This document shows positions 6,294-10,844 of a DNA stretch of 10,844 bases, one piece after another. The notes under the pieces are model-generated. The model worked only from the letters and a program-made list of their open reading frames with translations. It made no database searches and was not told where the DNA came from. This DNA comes from Nitrospirota bacterium (GTDB lineage Bacteria; Nitrospirota_A; Leptospirillia; Leptospirillales; Leptospirillaceae): the NCBI GenBank assembly GCA_021802325.1, contig JAKAAM010000030.1, positions 1 through 10,844 on the forward strand, in the 5' to 3' direction. The position numbers were made by a program, and so were the translations under genes. Position 1 is the stretch's first letter; the number at the start of each line of letters is the position of its first letter.

Positions 6294-7320
6294 CGATCGC
6301 CTTTCGAAGGGACTCCTGGGTGGGTTCAGGGAAGAAGAGGCCGGTCGCCTCCCCTTCCCTGCCCTTCCCCAAAGCCTCCCCTTGTAAATCCTCTCGCCCG
6401 ATCACCGTCTCGAGAGCTCCGCCCCGCCCGAGCGCGATCACCGGAACGCCCGCCGCCTGAGCCTCGACCGGCGTGATCCCGAAGTCCTCCTCCGCCATGA
6501 AGACGAAAGCCCGGGCCTTCTCGAGAACTCCTCCCCAGTCCTTATCGGAAATCCAGGGGATCCACTCCATGTTTTTCTGCCCCCGGATAAGCGTCTCGAT
6601 CCGGTCCCGTCCCGGACCGTCTCCGATCACCAGGAGTCGGTGGGGGGAACCCCGGAAGGCCTCCACGATCCGGTCGACGTTCTTGTAGGGGACGAGCCGT
6701 CCCATCGTCACGAAATACTCCCCTCCGGGGGATTTCTTCGGATGGAACCGGTCGACGTCGACCGGAGGCGGAATCACGGTGGAGGAGCGCCCATAGATCG
6801 ATTCGATTCGCCGGGCCACAAAATGCGAATTGGCCATGAAGGCGTCGGGCCTCTGGCCCGCCCGGAGATCCCATCGTCTGAGCGAAGGAAGAAACAGGGA
6901 GGCGGCGGTCCGCTTCGCGCGGCCCGCGAGAGTCCGGGAAAAATACGCCTCCGTCATGTCCCACAGGTACCGAGGCGGCGTGTGGCAATAACAGAGATGG
7001 ACTTGCCCCGAAGAGGTCAGGATTCCCTTGGCCACGGCGTGGCTCGAGGACAGGATCAGATCATACCCGGAAAGGTCGAGGGATTCAATGGCGAAGGGCA
7101 TCAGGGGAAGGAGGTTCCGGTAGATCTTCTCAATGCCCGGAATCCTTCCCAGGAAGGTCTCGCCTGACGGATCCTTCGGAAGATGTCCCCGTTGAGCGGG
7201 GGGCAAGCGGTCGAAGAGCACATGGAGGTCGGCCTGCGGGTAGAGACCCAGGATCTCCCCCAGCACCCGCTCGGCTCCTGCCCAGACGGTGAGCCATTCG
7301 TGGACCACCGCGATCCTCAT
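6142..7320 (-). CDS. GT4-family (GT-B fold) glycosyltransferase, WbaZ-like
   Basis: A 392-residue cytoplasmic enzyme that adds a sugar from a nucleotide-sugar to the growing lipid-linked glycan. The N-terminus MRIAVVHEWLTVWAGAERVL is the classic opening of this subfamily, with the glycine-rich acceptor loop. SSSHAVAKG (91-99) and YCHTPPRYLWD (111-121) are typical of WbaZ-type mannosyltransferases. MGRLVPYKN (206-214) begins the donor-binding domain. EEDFGITPVE (277-286) carries the E-x7-E motif of GT4. It starts at ATG 7320, overlapping the stop of the previous gene (ATGA), with AAAGGGG just upstream. Its last 50 codons are shared in another frame with the start of wbaP. The donor sugar cannot be read from sequence; mannose is a guess from the subfamily. 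Confidence 0.9.
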   Translation of the reverse strand: MRIAVVHEWLTVWAGAERVLGEILGLYPQADLHVLFDRLPPAQRGHLPKDPSGETFLGRIPGIEKIYRNLLPLMPFAIESLDLSGYDLILSSSHAVAKGILTSSGQVHLCYCHTPPRYLWDMTEAYFSRTLAGRAKRTAASLFLPSLRRWDLRAGQRPDAFMANSHFVARRIESIYGRSSTVIPPPVDVDRFHPKKSPGGEYFVTMGRLVPYKNVDRIVEAFRGSPHRLLVIGDGPGRDRIETLIRGQKNMEWIPWISDKDWGGVLEKARAFVFMAEEDFGITPVEAQAAGVPVIALGRGGALETVIGREDLQGEALGKGREGEATGLFFPEPTQESLRKAIDGFIAHEDEFRPESARRNAERFGTRVFREGYREFVSVHARNPGPVGSRNP

Positions 7321-8402
7321 TGGCCCCTTTCCTCCATCGCCTGCCGGAGCACCGCCCCCACCCGCTCCCCGACACGGTCCCAGGAATAGAGTCTTGCCCG
7401 GGCGAGACCCGCTTCCCGGAGGGCATTTCCCTCACATGGCTCCTCCCCCTTCCCGTCCCCAATCGTCTCCGCAATCCTTTCCATTGAATCGCTCCAGGCC
7501 TCGGGATCCTCGGGGGAGAGAAGTGTCGCGGACTCCCCCGCCCCCTCGACCACCGCCGGGATCCGGGAGGCCAGGACCCTGGACCCGCAAGCCAGGGCCT
7601 CGAGGACCGGAAGGCCGAACCCCTCGATCCTCGAGGGAAAGAGAAGGGCCACAGCCCCCCGGTAGACGGAGGGAAGATCCCCCTCCGGGATCGCCCCAAG
7701 AAAGACCACTCTCTCTTCGATCCCCAGGCGCTTCAAATGATCCCCCGTATCCGCATCCGGATTCCCCGAGAGCAAAAGCCTGAACTCCCGGGGAAGACGG
7801 GCCCGGGAAAAGGCCGAAAAGAGCAGGGAAAGGTTCTTGTGGGGCTTTCGGTTGCCCACATAGAGAAAATACGGATAACCTAAGGCATGTCGGGGGCCCT
7901 CCGGGGAGAAGGACGGCCCCACCCCGATCCCCGCCACGACCACCCGCTCCCCGGGGAGCCCCGACCAAGCCAGGATCTCCTGCTTCGACCATTCCGAAAC
8001 CGTGAGGACCCGGAAAGCCTTGAAGAGGGCCGGCTTCACGATCCGTTCGTAATAGAGGTGCTTCAGGAGGCTCCCCTCCTCCGGCACCTTCAGATGGATC
8101 AGGTCGTGGAGAGTCAGGATGAAGGGCACGGGGGAGAAGAGCGGCGGGTTGAAGCCGGGGGTGAAGTAGGCCCGGGGGCGTTCCTTCCGGATCTTTCTCG
8201 AGATCCAGATCGGGTCGAATGGAGAGAGAAAAAGGGACTCCCCTCCCTCGAGGAGACGCACCCCCGGAAGGCGCGCGAGAACCTCCGTGGCAAAGCGGCC
8301 GATCCCGTGGGGGCCGCGCCATCGACCGTCGGCCAGGATCCCGGAGAAATCCCCCCTTTCTCCGGATGGCCGCCCGGCCTCCCCCGGAGAAGATCCGCTC
8401 AT
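7317..8402 (-). CDS. GT4-family glycosyltransferase (mannosyltransferase-like)
   Basis: A 361-residue cytoplasmic GT-B enzyme. GRWRGPHGIGRFATEV (about 26-41) is the N-terminal glycine-rich loop. TLHDLIHL (97-104) and TVSEWSKQEI (134-143) are typical acceptor-side motifs. YVGNRKPHKNL (181-191) opens the donor domain. IEGFGLPVLEALACG (259-273) holds the E-x7-E pair (E260 and E268) that binds the donor phosphate and ribose. I chose ATG 8402 because GAAGGGA lies upstream and the 89 residues before it in the open frame are low-complexity and overlap the decayed oxidase gene. Its end overlaps the next gene by four bases (ATGA), so the two glycosyltransferases and wbaP form one translationally linked operon. 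The donor and linkage are unknown. Confidence 0.88.
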   Translation of the reverse strand: MSGSSPGEAGRPSGERGDFSGILADGRWRGPHGIGRFATEVLARLPGVRLLEGGESLFLSPFDPIWISRKIRKERPRAYFTPGFNPPLFSPVPFILTLHDLIHLKVPEEGSLLKHLYYERIVKPALFKAFRVLTVSEWSKQEILAWSGLPGERVVVAGIGVGPSFSPEGPRHALGYPYFLYVGNRKPHKNLSLLFSAFSRARLPREFRLLLSGNPDADTGDHLKRLGIEERVVFLGAIPEGDLPSVYRGAVALLFPSRIEGFGLPVLEALACGSRVLASRIPAVVEGAGESATLLSPEDPEAWSDSMERIAETIGDGKGEEPCEGNALREAGLARARLYSWDRVGERVGAVLRQAMEERGQ

Positions 8403-8436
8403 TGTGTGAGCATCCCTTCTCCCTCCCCTCCCGGGT

Positions 8437-9601
8437 CCATGCATTGGGCGGGGCGGAGTTTTTTGTTCCCTCCACCCGAAAGTCCGAGACGAGCCGTCGG
8501 GATGTCGTGTCGAGGAGCTGGGCCCGGATGCCGGGACGCCCCCCTCTTGAAAACCGGGAGGGATCGAGATTCTTGACGAGAGCCCTCGCCTGATTGGCCA
8601 TGTAGCTCCGGGATTACTTGCGGATTTCGGCGATGGCCAGATCCCGGAAGCCGAAGTCGTTTCCGGCAAAGAGCCGGGCCTCCCACCCCAGGATCTCCGG
8701 GAGATCCCGGAGATCGAGGCGGGAGAGCCCTTCGTCGTTTTCCCGCCAGAAGGCGGGGATCGCGGCCATAGCTATCTGGCCGATCTTGACCGTGCCGTCG
8801 ACCTTGATCGGGAAGTGAACCCCGACCAGAAAGCGGGAAGGGCTGGGCGAGATCCGGAAAGGGGTCGATGTTCGTGCGGACAGGACGGTCATGGGCGGTC
8901 GCTCCTTCGTATTCGAGGTAGACCCCCTTGAAGGGCAGGATCGTCACATTCCGGGCGAATCCGAAGTCCCGCGCGATCCGGTCGGCATGAAGGCCGGCCG
9001 CATTGACGAAGGTGCCGTAGCTGAAGACCGTCTCCCCCGCCCGGATCCGGCGGTTTCCGAGATTGGTCCGGTAGGGGGTCCCGTAGAAGAATTGGACCCC
9101 CCGGGAGGCGAGATCCGCCGCGAGACTTTTGGCCACCGCCCCCGGATCGACGGTCGTTGTGGTCGGAGACCAGAGCGCGATCCCGCAGGTTCGGGCGTTG
9201 GGCTCGATCTGGGCTAGCTCCCTCTCGTCCACCACAGTCACATCGACTCCGTTCTTGTCCCCTCGCCTCTTGAGCTCGCGGATCCCCTCGACCTCCGCCT
9301 CGTTCCGGGCGACCACCACCTTGCCGCAGGGGTTCGTCGCAAGCCCCTTCTCCCGGCAGTAGTCCCGCCAGAGGCGGTTCCCCTCCCGGGTGAAGAGGGC
9401 CTTCAAGGAATCGCTCGTATAGGTGAAGCCAGCGAGAAGGACCCCGGAGTTCCGGCCGCTCGCATGCCACGCCGGAACAGGCTCCTTCTCGACCACCGCG
9501 ATCCGGACGGCAGGATCCTTCTCCTTGATCTCCCTGGCCAGCGCGAGCCCCATGATGCCGGCCCCCACGATCAGAAAATCGGCAGTGACTTCATTCCCCA
9601 T
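8437..9601 (-). pseudogene. lhgO: Decayed L-2-hydroxyglutarate oxidase (FAD-dependent, LhgO/L2HGDH family)
   Basis: In intact members this FAD enzyme oxidises L-2-hydroxyglutarate to 2-oxoglutarate at the membrane. From ATG 9601 (GGGAG about eight bases upstream) the dinucleotide-binding motif is LIVGAGIMGLALA (residues 10-22). WHASGRNSGVLLAGF, PTTTTVDPGAV and NAAGLHADRIA then follow in the family order. The match changes frame near 8833-8842: residues up to PDLAQPF are in one frame, FLVGVHFPIKVDGTVKIG onward in another. The second frame meets TAA at 8614-8616, where EIRK-stop-SRSYMANQA implies a lost Tyr codon. It then continues as PGIRAQLLD and FRVEGTKNSAPPNAW to about 8437, after which the usual C-terminal tail is absent. 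With a frameshift, a nonsense codon and a lost end, it is almost surely non-functional. The gene sits directly before the glycosyltransferase operon and may still supply its transcription. Confidence 0.82.
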
Positions 9602-9656
9602 CAAAACACTCCCGAACAGGTCCGTTCCTATCGTCTCAAGACTCGCAATACTGAAA

Positions 9657-9684
9657 GGAGGAAGGTTCGTGTCCCCCTTCCTCC
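9657..9684. terminator. Perfect 9-bp hairpin in the lhgO leader, possible weak terminator
   Basis: GGAGGAAGG at 9657-9665 pairs exactly with CCTTCCTCC at 9676-9684 around a 10-base loop. On the minus strand it is followed only by TTTCAG, not a real T run, so classical termination is doubtful. It lies about 55 bases before the lhgO start. Confidence 0.3.
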
Positions 9685-9761
9685 CGACCCCTCCATCTTA
9701 TCAGCCGGGCTCCGGGAATCCAAAAGCCGTCCGGCCAAAGGCAGCGTTCTAAAGGAGGAGG

Positions 9762-9797
9762 ATGCCCTTCCAAAAACGGAGGGGAGGACTGGACTGA
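9762..9797 (+). other. Eleven-codon plus-strand ORF behind a strong ribosome-site-like sequence
   Basis: AAAGGAGG at 9751-9758 precedes ATG 9762 by three bases. The frame encodes MPFQKRRGGLD and stops at TGA 9795-9797. Spacing is short and there is no following plus-strand gene that it would obviously control. Purine-rich runs are frequent here, so this may be chance. Confidence 0.15.
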
Positions 9798-9889
9798 AAC
9801 CACCATCTGGAGGGGTGACTCGCATCCTCCGCCTCACTCAACGGGCTGTCCCACAGAGATTCCAAGTGCTTGGGGTCTCCCCTACCGGA

Positions 9890-10309
9890 TCAACAGACCG
9901 GGATATTCCTTTGCGAGAAGGTTTCGGACACTTTGTCGGTCAGCTTCCACGCATCGCCCTTGATGCGCGTGATCAGTTCCGTCCAGACGCACTCGAAAGC
10001 CTGAATGGCATCGACGTCGTTATAGCGGATTCCGGCCGGCAGTCATGGCGCGATGTCCTCGATCAGGCTGCGTGTGAGTTTTTCCAGCATTCGCTGCTCG
10101 GCAACGGCTCGCATGATGGGTTTGCCTTCAAGCGCCAGATAGTGCTCGAAACAGTCGATGATCCTGTCCCGATCCAAGGCGAGTTGATCGAGCCCGTGGT
10201 GCAGATCGAAGAGGACCCGGTTCTTGCGCCGTTGCAGCAAGTCGCGCTGTTTGGTGCCGAACAGCTCACCGGACACAAAGGACACGGTCTCGGTCTTGGG
10301 GGCAGACAT
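9890..10309 (-). pseudogene. Unrecognised protein gene with an in-frame stop (probable pseudogene)
   Basis: From ATG 10309 the frame gives 88 protein-like residues (MSAPKTETVSFVSGELFGTK ... RMLEKLTRSLIEDIAP), then TGA at 10043-10045. In the same frame it goes on with LPAGIRYNDVDAIQAF, then WTELITRIKGDAWKLTDKVSE, until TGA at 9890-9892. The composition on both sides of the stop looks like one protein, and a TGG-to-TGA change (IEDIAP-W-LPAG) would explain it. The rejoined product would be about 139 residues, acidic to neutral, mostly helical, with no signal peptide or membrane span. I do not recognise the family. Two separate short genes are less likely, because no ribosome site or start is evident after the first stop. 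Confidence 0.5.
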
Positions 10310-10465
10310 TGCAGAGCCATCCGACGACGGGGGGTTGCTCGGGTTTTTGCTGTTCTCCCCAATCTGGCCAATCTGGACTCCAAGCTTGCTCTCGCAGATC
10401 CGAAGTGGCTGGAGTTTTTCCTGAAGGGCCAGTCTCGACCAGGACCAAGGGAGAGCGCGACCCCT
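10310..10465 (-). pseudogene. Possible IS66-type transposase N-terminal remnant fused in frame to the downstream ORF
   Basis: The frame of the 9890-10309 ORF stays open upstream to a TGA at 10466-10468. It reads a helical LALQEKLQPLRICESKLG followed by IGENSKNPSNPPSSDG. That last string closely resembles the 'LxxNSxNSSKPPSSDG' leader at the N-terminus of IS66-family transposases, which also follows a short coil. The usual next segment, rich in Lys, Gly and Pro, is absent and the sequence passes straight into MSAPKTET. This may be a deletion fusion between an IS66 remnant and another gene, or a chance or shared motif in one unknown protein. Confidence 0.35.
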
Positions 10466-10474
10466 TCAAGATCT

Positions 10475-10495
10475 TCCCGGGCGAAGAGCCCGGGA
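10475..10495. repeat. Perfect 8-bp GC-rich hairpin
   Basis: TCCCGGGC at 10475-10482 pairs exactly with GCCCGGGA at 10488-10495 around a GAAGA loop. No T run follows on either strand, so it is not a standard terminator. It lies just upstream of the IS66-like remnant. Confidence 0.35.
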
Positions 10496-10745
10496 GACGA
10501 AGACGGGAACCCCGTCGAATTCCCCGGGCCGTTCGGGAAAGCGGTGGGGACGGTGGATGATTCATGGCTCCCCCTTCCCATCAAAAGGAATGGATCCGGC
10601 GACAAAATCCCGCCGGGGGAGTACACCTCTGAATGGAGACATCCGACCAAACAGGAAGTTTCCAGTACTTGGAGAGTGAAATGGATCAGGGAGGTCAAGT
10701 CCTAAAAGTGCTGTAAATTTTTCCCGAGAATGGAAGCATGCAATG
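10496..10745. other. Region without a recognisable gene
   Basis: Open frames exist on both strands but the translations are low-complexity and rich in Pro, Arg and Ser, as expected for non-coding reads of GC-rich DNA. I see no RNA gene or clear promoter. Confidence 0.4.
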
Positions 10746-10844
10746 TCATTCCACGATCGCAAGAGGAGAAGAGGTTTTGAATGACTCCTGCTTCTTCCAT
10801 TCGTGGTACTCGGTCATGTCCAGATATTTCTTCCCGGTACTCCA
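10746..10844 (-). CDS. Possible C-terminal end of a gene entering from the right edge
   Basis: On the minus strand one frame is open from the window edge for 32 codons to TGA 10746-10748. It reads GKKYLDMTEYHEWKKQESFK near its start, which is plausible protein. Another minus-strand frame is also open past this point, so the choice is uncertain and no family can be named. Confidence 0.2.
   Translation of the reverse strand, partial: WSTGKKYLDMTEYHEWKKQESFKTSSPLAIVE

Larger units (their letters stand above)
9602..9889. other. Intergenic region upstream of lhgO
   Basis: About 288 bases without a convincing gene. It holds a perfect 9-base inverted repeat (9657-9684) and, on the plus strand, an 11-codon reading frame behind a strong ribosome-site-like AAAGGAGG. 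I see no confident promoter. It probably contains the leader of the minus-strand lhgO transcript. Confidence 0.4.

Noticed and set aside
7432..8601. Minus-strand frame of 389 codons overlapping the first GT4 gene
   Set aside because: Its first 55 residues are the true C-terminal remnant of lhgO. The rest is Gly/Pro/Arg-rich out-of-frame reading of the glycosyltransferase gene.
8403..8669. 89-residue N-terminal extension of the first GT4 gene
   Set aside because: The extension is low-complexity, lies over the lhgO remnant, and the GT4 fold begins right after ATG 8402, which has its own ribosome site.
9464..10705. Long plus-strand open frame of 413 codons
   Set aside because: It runs antisense to the lhgO start and to the unknown minus-strand ORF. 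Its translation is low-complexity with no recognisable motif. Long open frames on the opposite strand are expected in this GC-rich DNA.
1..10844. CRISPR array, tRNA or rRNA genes
   Set aside because: I found no regularly spaced short repeats, no tRNA-like arms with CCA-type ends and no rRNA-like segments.

Overview
The window looks like part of an accessory polysaccharide (O-antigen, exopolysaccharide or capsule) locus of a Gram-negative-type bacterium, broken up by insertion sequences. It contains a Wzm/Wzt-type export ABC transporter, a WbaP-type initiating sugar-phosphate transferase and two GT4 glycosyltransferases. I cannot name the species. A metal-rich or acidophilic habitat host such as Leptospirillum would fit the style, but that is only a guess. 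No tRNA, rRNA or CRISPR array is visible.

Layout. (1) Positions 1-137 are the 3' end of an IS1595-family (ISXO2-like) element cut by the window edge. (2) Positions 138-3476 are a visibly lower-GC block (one hand-counted 60-base line at 1021 is 45% GC, against 57% and 63% for lines at 8041 and 7621). It holds three overlapping minus-strand genes, read wzm > wzt > FkbM-like methyltransferase. (3) Positions 3477-4512 are a second IS1595 copy in the same orientation as the first, with both terminal inverted repeats but a broken transposase. (4) Positions 4599-8402 are a higher-GC minus-strand operon, GT4 > GT4 > wbaP. (5) Positions 8437-9601 are a decayed L-2-hydroxyglutarate oxidase gene running straight into that operon. 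(6) Positions 9602-10844 are mostly debris: a reading frame with an internal stop, a possible IS66-type N-terminal remnant, and two hairpins.

How the genes fit together. WbaP would load the first sugar phosphate onto undecaprenyl phosphate at the inner membrane. The two GT4 enzymes would extend the chain in the cytoplasm. Wzm/Wzt would export the finished polymer. The FkbM-like protein is encoded directly after Wzt and overlaps it, and it carries a short N-terminal helix of coiled-coil character, so it may cap or modify the chain that the Wzt C-terminal domain recognises. The transporter block may be a later acquisition, because it lies between two direct IS copies and differs in base composition from the glycosyltransferase block.

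The most interesting points are the IS-bracketed export cassette with its possible chain-terminating methyltransferase, the 152-base same-strand gene overlap between the second GT4 gene and wbaP, and the multiply broken lhgO whose shifted frame ends exactly on the start codon of the next gene.
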